This document shows positions 6,705-14,156 of a DNA stretch of 21,167 bases, one piece after another. The number at the start of each line of letters is the position of its first letter. Position 1 is the first letter of the stretch. The notes under the pieces were generated by a model that saw only the letters and a program-made list of their open reading frames with translations, did no database searches and was not told where the DNA came from. Origin of the DNA: CAYGZQ01 sp964354375 [NCBI: uncultured Planctomycetota bacterium] (GTDB lineage: Bacteria; JAJVIF01; JAPKYR01); the NCBI GenBank assembly GCA_964354375.1, contig CAYGZQ010000036.1, forward strand, positions 1 to 21,167, written 5' to 3'. Position numbers and translations under genes: made by a program.

Positions 6705-7844
6705 TCATAAGCGACCCGCGAGCTGCCCGCAGGCTGCGGATGCTCCCCTGCCTCGATTGCGTCGCACAAATGTCTTGATGCCGATTTCCCTGAGCGATTC
6801 CTGTATCGCCAGAACTCGAGAGCGTTCCGGAGTCTTGAACGCGATCCCATCGACCGGATTGAAGGGTATCAGGTTGACTTTCACGCGTCCGGCGATCGGC
6901 CTGAGATACCTCACGAGCGCCTTCTCCTGTTGCGGGGTATCGTTCACGCCGCCAAGGAGCACGTACTCGCACGTCACCCTCTCCCCTGAAGAGAGGTCGA
7001 TCGACGAGATGAAGGCGGCGACGGACTTCAGGTTGAAATGCTTGTTCACCGGCATGAGCTCGTCCCTGAGGTCGTTCGTGGCGGCATTCAGACTTATCGC
7101 AAGCCGCACCCTGGGGAATCTCCGACGAAGCGCTCCGAGCCTTTCGAGCTCTCCTGCTGTGGACACGACGATTCTCCTCTGGGAGAGCCCCAGCGCGTCC
7201 GGATGCGTCAGAATCTCAATGGCCGCCGACACGGCCTCAAAGTTGTGCATCGGCTCGCCCATGCCCATAAACAGGACCGTATCCGGAAGCCTGCCGTACA
7301 ACTTCGCAGCGTGAACGACCTGGTAAACGATCTCCCCGGTCGTCACCTGCCGCTTGAGGCCGATCCTGCCTGTCGCGCAGAAGACGCATCCCGCCGCGCA
7401 GCCGAGCTGCGACGAAATGCACAGCGTATGCCTTCCGCTTTTCTCCCGTTCACCTCTTGAGTCTTCGGCCCTGTCCTCCCTGCCCTCTCTTGACGATCCG
7501 ACATCGGCCGGCTCCCCGGGCATCCATACGCTTTCCAGAAGGACCTTTACCCGGGGCGGTCCCTCCAGTTCGTACGTATGCTTGATGGATCCGTCCGGAG
7601 CCTCGATCGTTGCCCTGAGCGTAAGAGGCGCCGGCCTGACGATCTCCGCCAGCCTCTTCCGAAGATCCCGGGGAAGCGTGGTCATTTTCTCGAATGAATC
7701 CACCGGATGACGATAGAGCAGGTCGAGCACCTGCTTCGCGCGATACTTCTTCTCCCCGATCGACAGAAAGAAACTTTCCAGCTCAGGCGGAGTGAGGTCG
7801 TAGAGCGACTTTCGCGGGCCCTTATCCGATCGCAATCCAGACAT
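6705..7844 (-). CDS. rlmN: 23S rRNA (A2503-C2)/tRNA (A37-C2) methyltransferase RlmN
   Basis: Radical-SAM methyltransferase that methylates C2 of A2503 in 23S rRNA and, in some bacteria, A37 of tRNAs. The 379-residue protein shows the RlmN N-terminal helical domain (LYDLTPPELESFF; YRAKQVLDLLY), the radical-SAM motif GCAAGCVFC (Cys149, 153, 156), FMGMGEPMHN, and Cys372 near the C-terminus, the likely counterpart of the methyl-carrying Cys355 of E. coli. Residues about 110-138 are a highly charged insertion (many R, E, D, S, G) between VLLESVWMP and the TLCISSQ strand, where most family members have only a short turn. The start is the ATG at 7844, with only a weak GGCGG upstream. It is divergent from dprA. 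Confidence 0.96.
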   Translation of the reverse strand: MSGLRSDKGPRKSLYDLTPPELESFFLSIGEKKYRAKQVLDLLYRHPVDSFEKMTTLPRDLRKRLAEIVRPAPLTLRATIEAPDGSIKHTYELEGPPRVKVLLESVWMPGEPADVGSSREGREDRAEDSRGEREKSGRHTLCISSQLGCAAGCVFCATGRIGLKRQVTTGEIVYQVVHAAKLYGRLPDTVLFMGMGEPMHNFEAVSAAIEILTHPDALGLSQRRIVVSTAGELERLGALRRRFPRVRLAISLNAATNDLRDELMPVNKHFNLKSVAAFISSIDLSSGERVTCEYVLLGGVNDTPQQEKALVRYLRPIAGRVKVNLIPFNPVDGIAFKTPERSRVLAIQESLREIGIKTFVRRNRGRGASAACGQLAGRL

Positions 7845-7968
7845 CGACCGCCAATTCTACACCAAACCGTCATCTGAAGGCTTTGAACATGTCAGATTTC
7901 CACCACCCGGACCGTTCTACTCAATGAGAAAAAGTGACGGGCTGTCCATGCCCGTATTGGAGGAGTCT

Positions 7969-9171
7969 ATGTCTGCCGATCCGCACAGTCTCTCACTGTT
8001 CAGCAACGATGCCCCCGATTTTTCCTGGGAGCCGACCGATGCCGAGATTGCGATCGCCCTCGAGCTCAACACCCTTAACTCCTTCAGGAGTCAGTTCCGG
8101 CGTCTCAGGACCCGATATCGAGGTTTCGGCTCGATTCTCGACGCCGGTCCGGACGATCTCGCTCAATTCCCCGACTGGGCGCAGAGTCACAGGGAGCGTC
8201 TTCTCGATCAGGTAAGCCAGTTGAAATTCGGCACGGAATTCAGGAAGGTGCCCGGCGATGTGACGATACTCACTTTCTTCGACCGGCGCTATCCTCAACA
8301 ACTCAGGGAAATCTACGATCCGCCGCCGGTGCTTTATGTCAAAGGCGACCTGACATACGATTTCACGGTCTCGATGTCCATTGTTGGAACTCGCTCGAAC
8401 ACGGAGTACGGTCGCAGCACGGCTGAGCAGTTCGCGTATCAACTCGCGAGCTGGGGATTCACGATCGTATCCGGAGGCGCGCGGGGGATCGACTCGATCG
8501 CTCACTCGGCTGCGCTGGAGGCCGGCGGAAAGACCGTTGCGGTCCTCGGCTCGGGAATCGATGTCATCTTCCCCGCGGAGAATCACGGCCTGTTCGCCCA
8601 GATCGCAGAATCCGGCGCTGTGGTTACCGAGTTCCCCATGGGAACGATCCCCGAGAGATACAATTTCCCGGCGCGGAACAGGATCATCGCAGCCCTGGGT
8701 CGAGCCACGCTCATTATCGAGGCCGCCGAAAAATCGGGAGCGCTCATCACGGCCGACCTCGCCTGTCAGAACGGCAGAGACGTGTTCGCCGTACCCGGAC
8801 GTCTGACGGACGGACGCTCCAAAGGCACCAACATGTTGATTCACGACGGCGCTCACATCGCTTTAGACCCCTCCGATATTCCCGTGAGATTCGGACTGAC
8901 CGTCCTGGAGCGTGATTCCGCCGATTCCGAAAATGCCGTGGCCCATCTCGAAGGGGATGAGTCCCTCGTGTACAACGCAATCGGTCTGGAGGCGAAGGAC
9001 ACCGACGTGATCGTGAGGGAACTCGGGATTCCGGCTCACAGGATCCTCTCCGCACTGCTGTTGCTCCAGACGCGGGGGCTTGTGAAGGAGCTTCCGGGAA
9101 GCCGTTTCGTTCGACCCGTCAGACCGCTCGGCAAGCCGCTTCCAGCCAATCGCGACCGGACGGGACAGTAG
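7969..9171 (+). CDS. dprA: DNA processing protein DprA/Smf
   Basis: Binds incoming single-stranded DNA and loads RecA during natural transformation; also conserved in non-competent bacteria. I chose the ATG at 7969 (400 aa) because TTGGAGGAG lies just before it; an ATG at 7924 is in frame but has no Shine-Dalgarno. The N-terminus has a helix-hairpin-helix-like segment (YRGFGSILDAGPDDLAQF). The Rossmann-like DprA core has SIVGTRSNTEYGR, SGGARGIDSIAHSAAL, VLGSGIDVIFP, PARNRIIAALG and KSGALITADLA, then VPGRLTDGRSKGTNMLI. A C-terminal winged-helix region follows (about the last 75 residues). The topA gene lies downstream, a common dprA-topA neighbourhood, but a 317-bp gap with its own promoter separates them here. 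Confidence 0.96.
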   Translation: MSADPHSLSLFSNDAPDFSWEPTDAEIAIALELNTLNSFRSQFRRLRTRYRGFGSILDAGPDDLAQFPDWAQSHRERLLDQVSQLKFGTEFRKVPGDVTILTFFDRRYPQQLREIYDPPPVLYVKGDLTYDFTVSMSIVGTRSNTEYGRSTAEQFAYQLASWGFTIVSGGARGIDSIAHSAALEAGGKTVAVLGSGIDVIFPAENHGLFAQIAESGAVVTEFPMGTIPERYNFPARNRIIAALGRATLIIEAAEKSGALITADLACQNGRDVFAVPGRLTDGRSKGTNMLIHDGAHIALDPSDIPVRFGLTVLERDSADSENAVAHLEGDESLVYNAIGLEAKDTDVIVRELGIPAHRILSALLLLQTRGLVKELPGSRFVRPVRPLGKPLPANRDRTGQ

Positions 9172-9488
9172 TCGGCGATGCGTGTCGGTCCAAAGCAGCG
9201 GAATAATTTCGGTCCCGCAGTGTGATAATTAGAGATAAGCAGGCCGCACCCACGTCCGCCACAGAACGCGCTCCAATTCAGGATTTTGCGTGCGAGGGAC
9301 GAGGGTTGCGATGACCTGCGGTCGGAATCATATTGTGCTTAGCCGGTCAAAGAAATCTCGCGCAACTGTTGACAGACGGGACATATTGATTAGGATATGC
9401 TATCCGTTCGCCAGTCGTATCCCCGGGATCGGCAATATTGATCGGCGGCAAGTCTTTTTCAGATTTCAGACCAAGGTGGGGTTGCATA
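9172..9488 (+). other. dprA-topA intergenic region
   Basis: This 317-bp gap holds no convincing gene. A 78-codon frame from 9290 overlaps the topA start and has neither a ribosome binding site nor a recognisable product. The only supported element is the topA promoter candidate in its second half. No terminator hairpin with a U-run is visible after dprA. Confidence 0.5.
9369..9396 (+). promoter_or_regulatory. Candidate sigma-70 promoter for topA
   Basis: A perfect TTGACA (9369-9374) is followed after 16 bases by TAGGAT (9391-9396, 4 of 6 consensus bases). Transcription would start near 9403, leaving a leader of about 85 bases before the topA start. Seen by eye only. Confidence 0.5.
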
Positions 9489-11930
9489 ATGACTTCAGGT
9501 TCGGAGAATCAGGGGACAAGCGGTAAGAAAGCGACGAAAAGCGTCGGGAAACCGTCCAAGACCTCGCGCGTCGGCAGACCTCTGGTCATTGTCGAAAGTC
9601 GCGCAAAGGCGAAGACCGTCGGGCACTACCTCGGCCGAGGGTACAACGTGAAAGCCTGCCTCGGCCACGTAAGGGACCTTCCGAAGACATCGCTGGGCAT
9701 CGATCTCGAACACGACTTCAAGCCCAACTACGTCACGAACCGCGAACGTCGCGAGATCGTCGCGGATATAAAGAAAAGCGCCAAGTCAGCGTCTCAGATT
9801 TTCATCGCGACAGACCCCGACCGCGAGGGCGAGGCCATCGCCTGGCATCTCAACCACATTCTGAAGAAGCCTGAGATTACTCAGCGGGTCGAGTTCAACG
9901 AGATCACGCGAAATGCCGTCAGGGACGCGATGGCCAATCCAAGGGACATCGACGAAAACCGGGTCAGCGCCCAGCAGGCCCGTCGCATTCTCGACCGTCT
10001 CGTCGGCTATAACCTTTCTCCGTATCTCTGGCGCGAGCTCGAGAGCGGCTTGTCCGCCGGACGTGTGCAGTCGGTCGCGGTGAAGCTCATCTGCGATCGA
10101 GAGGAAGAGGTCGAGAAATTCGTGCCGGTGGAATACTGGACGGTTGACGGACTCTTCCGCAAGCTCATCGACGGCCCCCAGGGTCCCGCAGCCTTCACGG
10201 CGAACCTGGTGAAAATCGACGGCAACCAGATTGAGATCACAAGCTCGGACAAAGCCGGCGTGATTGTGAGGGAGCTTGCCGACCAGACATACAAGGTCGA
10301 CAGCATCACAACCAAATCGCTGCAAAAAAGACCCTCCCCGCCTTTCATCACCTCCACCCTCCAGCAGGAGGCAAGCAAGCGTCTCGGTTTCTCCGCCCGC
10401 AAGACGATGAACATCGCCCAGCAGTTGTACGAGGGCATCGATGTCGGCGAGGGTGGCGAAGAAGGTCTCATAACCTACATGAGAACCGATTCGGTCAGGC
10501 TTGCCGAGGAAGCCATCGGTCTCGTCCGCAGGTTCATACAGGAGCATTACGGTTCGGCTTACCTGCCCGAAGCGCCGGTCCACTACAAGGCAAAACGCAA
10601 GGTTCAGGACGCTCACGAGGCCATCAGGCCCACGATGCCGTCCAGAACGCCCGAGTCGATCGAACGCTACCTCGACAAGGACCAGGCAAGGCTTTACAGG
10701 CTGGTATGGGAGAGATTCATTGCCTGCCAGATGTCGCCGGGAAGAGACGAGCAGACGCAGGTCGAGATAGCGGGCGGAAGATTTCTTTTCCGGGCAACAA
10801 TGACCGTCCGCGCTTTCGATGGCTTCAGGCGGGTGTACTCGGTCGGCAACAACAACGAAGGCAACGGTCACGTGGAGCTGCCGCCCCTCAGTCCGGACGA
10901 GCCCCTCAATGCGGAGGAGTTCATCCCGGAGCAGCATTTCACCAAACCGCCCGCCCGATACACAACCGCCAGCCTCGTCAAAACCCTCGAAGAACTGGGT
11001 ATCGGACGCCCCAGCACATACGCCCCGACCATTTCCACGATCATCGATCGCAAGTACGTCACCCGGGAGGGCCAGAGCTTCCGTCCCACCGACCTGGGCA
11101 GAAAAGTCAACTCACTCCTTCAGGAGAAATTCTCCGACATCATCGATGAGGGCTTCACGGCCAGGATGGAGGACAATCTCGACCTGATCCAGGCCGGCGA
11201 CAAGGACTGGGTGCAGAGCGTCAGGGAATTCTATGAGCCGTTCCTGGAGGACCTTCGGAAGGCGCTCGATATGGTCTGCCCGAAGTGCCAGGCCTCGATC
11301 GCGATACGAAACGGTCGCTACGGAGCGTTCTTCGCCTGCACGCGCTACCCCGACTGCGACTGGCGTTCGTCCATCTCCCCGAAACAGCAGGAGGCAGAGC
11401 CTGAGAAGCTGGACGAAAAATGCCCCCTGTGCGGCAAGGACCTCGTCATGAAGCATGGGCGGTACGGCAAATTCGTTGCCTGCACCGGCTTCCCCGGTTG
11501 TCGGTACACTCGTTCGGTTGCAGATCGGAAGGAATCGGCTCCAGCCGCCGATTCCGAGGATTCCGGTCGCCAGAAGCGCGAGGTCACTTACTCCGACCAG
11601 CCCTGCCCCAAGTGCAAATCGAGGATGGTTCTGAGACGGAGTCGCACGGGACGTTTCTGGGGTTGCGAGAAATATCCTCAATGCGACGGGATCAGCCCGT
11701 ATACTATCGGGGTGAAATGCACGCGGGAGGGTTGCGACGGCGAGTTTGTCGAGCGCAGAACCAGAAAGGGCAAGGTCTTCTACGGTTGCTCGAAATATCC
11801 GGAGTGTAACGAGACGAGCTGGACATATCCCGGCAAACGCGAACCTCAGCCCGATGCGCCGGCCGAAAGCGATCCCGACAAGCCTTCTCAAGCCACCAAA
11901 CCCGCGGAACAGGACTCCGAGACCGACTGA
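9489..11930 (+). CDS. topA: DNA topoisomerase I (type IA)
   Basis: Relaxes negative supercoils by transient single-strand cleavage. I chose the ATG at 9489 (813 aa), preceded by AAGGTGGGG; a TTG at 9438 is in frame but lacks a good ribosome binding site. A short basic Ser/Lys-rich N-terminus precedes the Toprim domain (LVIVESRAKAKTVGHYLG; acidic motif ATDPDREGEAIAWHL). The catalytic tyrosine is Tyr330 in ITYMRTDS. The C-terminal part from about residue 597 carries four CxxC-type topoisomerase zinc ribbons (CPKCQ, CPLCG, CPKCK, CTREGC), followed by an acidic, Pro-rich tail. Four ribbons agree with Gram-negative-type TopA architecture with an extended C-terminus. Confidence 0.97.
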   Translation: MTSGSENQGTSGKKATKSVGKPSKTSRVGRPLVIVESRAKAKTVGHYLGRGYNVKACLGHVRDLPKTSLGIDLEHDFKPNYVTNRERREIVADIKKSAKSASQIFIATDPDREGEAIAWHLNHILKKPEITQRVEFNEITRNAVRDAMANPRDIDENRVSAQQARRILDRLVGYNLSPYLWRELESGLSAGRVQSVAVKLICDREEEVEKFVPVEYWTVDGLFRKLIDGPQGPAAFTANLVKIDGNQIEITSSDKAGVIVRELADQTYKVDSITTKSLQKRPSPPFITSTLQQEASKRLGFSARKTMNIAQQLYEGIDVGEGGEEGLITYMRTDSVRLAEEAIGLVRRFIQEHYGSAYLPEAPVHYKAKRKVQDAHEAIRPTMPSRTPESIERYLDKDQARLYRLVWERFIACQMSPGRDEQTQVEIAGGRFLFRATMTVRAFDGFRRVYSVGNNNEGNGHVELPPLSPDEPLNAEEFIPEQHFTKPPARYTTASLVKTLEELGIGRPSTYAPTISTIIDRKYVTREGQSFRPTDLGRKVNSLLQEKFSDIIDEGFTARMEDNLDLIQAGDKDWVQSVREFYEPFLEDLRKALDMVCPKCQASIAIRNGRYGAFFACTRYPDCDWRSSISPKQQEAEPEKLDEKCPLCGKDLVMKHGRYGKFVACTGFPGCRYTRSVADRKESAPAADSEDSGRQKREVTYSDQPCPKCKSRMVLRRSRTGRFWGCEKYPQCDGISPYTIGVKCTREGCDGEFVERRTRKGKVFYGCSKYPECNETSWTYPGKREPQPDAPAESDPDKPSQATKPAEQDSETD

Positions 11931-11969
11931 TACGCAAGCGAGCACATTCAGGATCCGAAACACGACCGT

Positions 11970-12004
11970 GAGGGAGTGTGTACCCGATGGCGTCAGCCAT
12001 CGGG
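11970..12004. repeat. 35-bp direct repeat with 9-bp hairpin, copy 1
   Basis: The 35 bases starting GAGGGAGTGTGTA are identical to 12201-12235. The 3' part is a perfect inverted repeat, CCCGATGGC-GTCA-GCCATCGGG. Flanking bases agree only partly between copies. REP-like in size and GC content. Confidence 0.85.
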
Positions 12005-12017
12005 TCCTGTCGGGTGG

Positions 12018-12065
12018 CACCCTCAGGCGGAAAGACTGCGCGAGCAGGCTTTCTGCCTGGGGGTG
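12018..12065. repeat. Long hairpin with GNRA tetraloop (unit B, left)
   Basis: Bases 12018-12039 pair with 12044-12065 as a 22-bp stem with one A-G mismatch and two G-T (wobble) positions, closed by GCGA, a GNRA-type tetraloop. The outer parts (CACCCTCAGGCG and CCTGGGGGTG) recur in inverted orientation at 12116-12147. Confidence 0.8.
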
Positions 12066-12115
12066 TTCGATCTTTTGATCTCTCTATTCATGAGGCATTC
12101 AGGTCGTCGGCCCAG

Positions 12116-12147
12116 CACCCCCAGGCTCGAAGACTCGCCTGAGGGTG
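12116..12147. repeat. Hairpin unit B, right copy in opposite orientation
   Basis: CACCCCCAGGC (12116-12126) pairs with GCCTGAGGGTG (12137-12147) around a 10-base loop TCGAAGACTC. The unit is the inverted, shorter-looped relative of 12018-12065; the similarity continues outward into TGGCACC / GGTGCCA. The loop core, read on the other strand as GAGTCTTCGAG including flanking bases, recurs near 21135. Confidence 0.8.
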
Positions 12148-12200
12148 CCACGCCCGATGTTCCCTCCTTGCGCGAAATCGCACCTTTTCAATTGCCCCGC

Positions 12201-12235
12201 GAGGGAGTGTGTACCCGATGGCGTCAGCCATCGGG
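12201..12235. repeat. 35-bp direct repeat with 9-bp hairpin, copy 2
   Basis: Identical to 11970-12004 and in the same orientation, 231 bp downstream. It ends about 100 bp before the deaminase start. Confidence 0.85.
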
Positions 12236-12266
12236 CCTTAGCGGGCATACATAACGCGTCCCATCA

Positions 12267-12327
12267 TTGATTTTCCGTTAAGCTAGCACTACGATTGCTT
12301 TCCGGGGGGACCTGGTCTCGATACTAT
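12267..12327 (+). promoter_or_regulatory. Promoter candidates for the dCMP-deaminase gene
   Basis: Two readings are possible. TTGATT (12267-12272), 17 bases, TACGAT (12290-12295) would start RNA near 12302. Alternatively TACTAT at 12322-12327 is a -10 whose start point falls on the A of the ATG at 12334, giving a leaderless mRNA; its -35 (around 12299) is poor. No Shine-Dalgarno lies within 20 bases of the ATG, which favours the second reading or a weak start. Confidence 0.35.
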
Positions 12328-12333
12328 ATAAAA

Positions 12334-12990
12334 ATGGCGGACTTTCACACGGCTGCCCACGCTCGCGAAAAAGACGAAACCCTGACTGACCCGGAGGGGT
12401 ATCTGCCCCCGCTGGAAACCGATCCCAGACCGGATTGGGACCGATATTTCATGGAGGTCGCCCGACTCGTGTCGGTAAGAACCACCTGCCTTGCGCGCAA
12501 TGTCGGGGCGGTAATCGTCCGGGAGCGTCGCATCATATCGACAGGCTATAACGGGGCGGCGTCCGGCCTGCCCCACTGCATCGATCTCGGGTGCTTAAGA
12601 CGGGGGCTGGGCATTCCCTCCGGCGAGAGAAGCGAGGTGTGCCGCGGCAGCTGCGCAGAGGAAAACGCAATTGTGCAGGCGGCCCGGTTAGGTCTTCCCC
12701 TCGCCGGCGGCTGGATGTATTCAACCTACCAGCCGTGCCTGAAGTGCGCCAGGATGATAATCAATGCAGGACTCGAGAGGGTCACATTCGCGGGCGAGTA
12801 TCCCCAGCCGATCGCCATCGAGTTCCTGCAGGAAGCCGGGATAATCCTCCATCGGTACGATTTCGAGACCGGGGAAACCGGTCCCGTGGAGAAAGTGCCG
12901 CTGCGTTACCTGGTAAAGCACGCGCACAGGGGACTTTTGGAGGCTGGGGATACGGATTCGGATGGACATTTGCGGCGGTCGAAGAAATAG
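12334..12990 (+). CDS. dCMP deaminase family protein (ComEB-like), 218 aa
   Basis: Zinc-dependent deaminase of the cytidine/deoxycytidylate family, expected to convert dCMP to dUMP for dTTP synthesis. It shows ARNVGAVIVRERRIISTGYNGAASG, then CAEENAIVQAA (Cys107, Glu109) and YQPCLKCARMI (Cys135, Cys138). The usual dCMP-deaminase motif is HAE; here the first zinc ligand is Cys, as in cytidine deaminases. Additional Cys and His (Cys52, His81, Cys82, Cys87, Cys103) resemble the structural zinc region of ComEB-type enzymes. The N-terminal 33 residues are variable. The ATG at 12334 has no Shine-Dalgarno; an in-frame TTG at 12295 has none either. Substrate is inferred from family; cytidine or another nucleotide is possible. 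Confidence 0.88.
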   Translation: MADFHTAAHAREKDETLTDPEGYLPPLETDPRPDWDRYFMEVARLVSVRTTCLARNVGAVIVRERRIISTGYNGAASGLPHCIDLGCLRRGLGIPSGERSEVCRGSCAEENAIVQAARLGLPLAGGWMYSTYQPCLKCARMIINAGLERVTFAGEYPQPIAIEFLQEAGIILHRYDFETGETGPVEKVPLRYLVKHAHRGLLEAGDTDSDGHLRRSKK

Positions 12991-13011
12991 TCTTGAGTCC
13001 TTCAAATCGCT

Positions 13012-13039
13012 TGGACACTCCCCGCATCTCGTCTATCAT
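13012..13039 (+). promoter_or_regulatory. Candidate promoter of the amidotransferase-glycosyltransferase operon
   Basis: TGGACA (13012-13017, 5 of 6 consensus bases), 16 bases, then TATCAT (13034-13039, 5 of 6). RNA would begin near 13046, just before a small GC stem GCCGC-TAA-GCGGC at 13048-13060. It lies 22 bp after the deaminase stop, so the operon need not depend on read-through. Confidence 0.55.
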
Positions 13040-13066
13040 CATTACAGGCCGCTAAGCGGCAGGAAA

Positions 13067-13103
13067 AAGGAGGCCCGACTCGCACACGCGAGCGGGCGAC
13101 TAC
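13067..13103 (+). promoter_or_regulatory. Ribosome binding site with a hairpin in the spacer
   Basis: AAGGAGG (13067-13073) is 30 bases from the ATG at 13104, too far for normal use. Between them GCCCG-a-CTCGC (13073-13083) pairs with GCGAG-CGGGC (13088-13097) around ACAC: ten pairs with one bulged A. Folding leaves six bases (GACTAC) between stem and ATG, restoring normal spacing. The start codon choice rests on this. Confidence 0.6.
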
Positions 13104-14156
13104 ATGGCAGGAATTCTGAAACACGACTTGAGAAAAAAAGCGTCCAGAACGCAACCTGAACCGGAAGGGGAAAAAGCGGTGGAGCTGAGACCCGAGAATA
13201 ACAACGATGACGAAGCACCGCGGGCATCGGGCCCGTTTTCGCGAGGACGGAGGAAACCGCCGGAAGTGTCGAGACAATCTCCGTCAAGGGACCCCGAAAG
13301 CAAGGCTGCGAGACTGTCCAGGCCACCGTCGAGACGCCCGCGGACCAGGAGGCCCCCATCGAGAACCGGGGAACCAATACAGCACCAGGTGCCTCAGAGA
13401 GCGCAGCACACCGCCCCAGGCGCTCCGGGAGCGGCTCCCGTGATCGGCATCACCGCGTCGCTGCGGAGATTTCCGCACGAGGACAAGCACGAGAGCGAGT
13501 ATTTCTACCTGTATGAACCTTACATAAGCGCGATTCACGATGCGGGTGGAGTCCCTGTCATCATCCCGGTCGGACTCGGTCCGCGTTACACAGGCAGGGT
13601 CCTGGAGCTCATCCACGGGCTGGTGCTCTCCGGAGGCGGGGACATCGACCCGAACCGGTACGGCGACCTCCTGACCACGAAGCTGCGTCGCGTCGAGCCG
13701 AAAAAGGACGAGACGGAGATCGAGATATTCAACCTCGCCTTCAGCAGGAACATCCCCATTCTCGGGATCTGCCGGGGAGCGCAGCTCATGAACGTGGCGC
13801 TGGACGGAACCCTCTACCAGGACATCATCACGCAGATGCGCATGGCAATCAACCATGACGCTGAATTTCCGCCTTCGGAGCCGAGCCACGTCGTGACGAT
13901 CGAGAAGGACACGAAGCTGTACAAGATTCTCGGCGAGAGCGCGATCTGGACGAATTCGCGGCACCACCAGGGCATCAAGCTTCACGGCAAGGGACTTACC
14001 GTAAGCGCGAAGGCGTCGGACGGGCTTATCGAGGGCATCGAGCACCCTAACAAGAAATGGGTTATCGGTGTACAATGGCGCCCGGAATCGATGGCGAAGA
14101 TCGACAAGCTCCAGGCCAAGCTGTTCAAGGCGTTTGTAGATGCCTGCAAGCCCTGA
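13104..14156 (+). CDS. Class-I glutamine amidotransferase-like, PuuD/peptidase C26 family, with long basic N-terminus (350 aa)
   Basis: From about residue 112 the protein is a gamma-glutamyl-gamma-aminobutyrate hydrolase-type domain (IGITASLRR, VLSGGGDIDPNRYG, GICRGAQLMNV, RHHQGIK, GVQWRPES). The triad is Cys223, His288 and Glu328. The family hydrolyses gamma-glutamyl amides or serves related amidotransfer; substrate here is unknown. Residues 1-111 are low-complexity; 42-90 are Arg/Pro/Ser-rich and look like an out-of-frame translation (see findings). Typical family members are about 230-255 residues, so the N-terminus is extra. The gene overlaps the next (GT2) by 17 bases and heads an operon with two glycosyltransferases, suggesting a role linked to surface glycan or glycolipid metabolism rather than putrescine breakdown. 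Confidence 0.87.
   Translation: MAGILKHDLRKKASRTQPEPEGEKAVELRPENNNDDEAPRASGPFSRGRRKPPEVSRQSPSRDPESKAARLSRPPSRRPRTRRPPSRTGEPIQHQVPQRAQHTAPGAPGAAPVIGITASLRRFPHEDKHESEYFYLYEPYISAIHDAGGVPVIIPVGLGPRYTGRVLELIHGLVLSGGGDIDPNRYGDLLTTKLRRVEPKKDETEIEIFNLAFSRNIPILGICRGAQLMNVALDGTLYQDIITQMRMAINHDAEFPPSEPSHVVTIEKDTKLYKILGESAIWTNSRHHQGIKLHGKGLTVSAKASDGLIEGIEHPNKKWVIGVQWRPESMAKIDKLQAKLFKAFVDACKP

Larger units (their letters stand above)
11931..12333. other. Intergenic block holding a mosaic of hairpin repeats
   Basis: No gene is supported in these 403 bases; short open frames here are repeat-derived. The block contains four hairpin units arranged symmetrically (annotated separately) and, at the right end, promoter-like sequence for the deaminase gene. 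Confidence 0.7.

Noticed and set aside
6413-6850. Upstream extension of the twin-Cys protein to 284 residues
   Set aside because: It would cross the Rex-like site and overlap rlmN antiparallel-free in another frame; the internal ATG at 6412 has a strong Shine-Dalgarno.
9290-9526. 78-codon frame before topA
   Set aside because: No ribosome binding site, overlaps the topA start, no recognisable sequence.
9786-10937. 383-codon minus-strand frame
   Set aside because: Antisense to topA; typical shadow frame.
11970-12235. CRISPR array
   Set aside because: Only two copies of the 35-bp unit, 196 bp apart edge to edge, with hairpin repeats between them and no cas genes.
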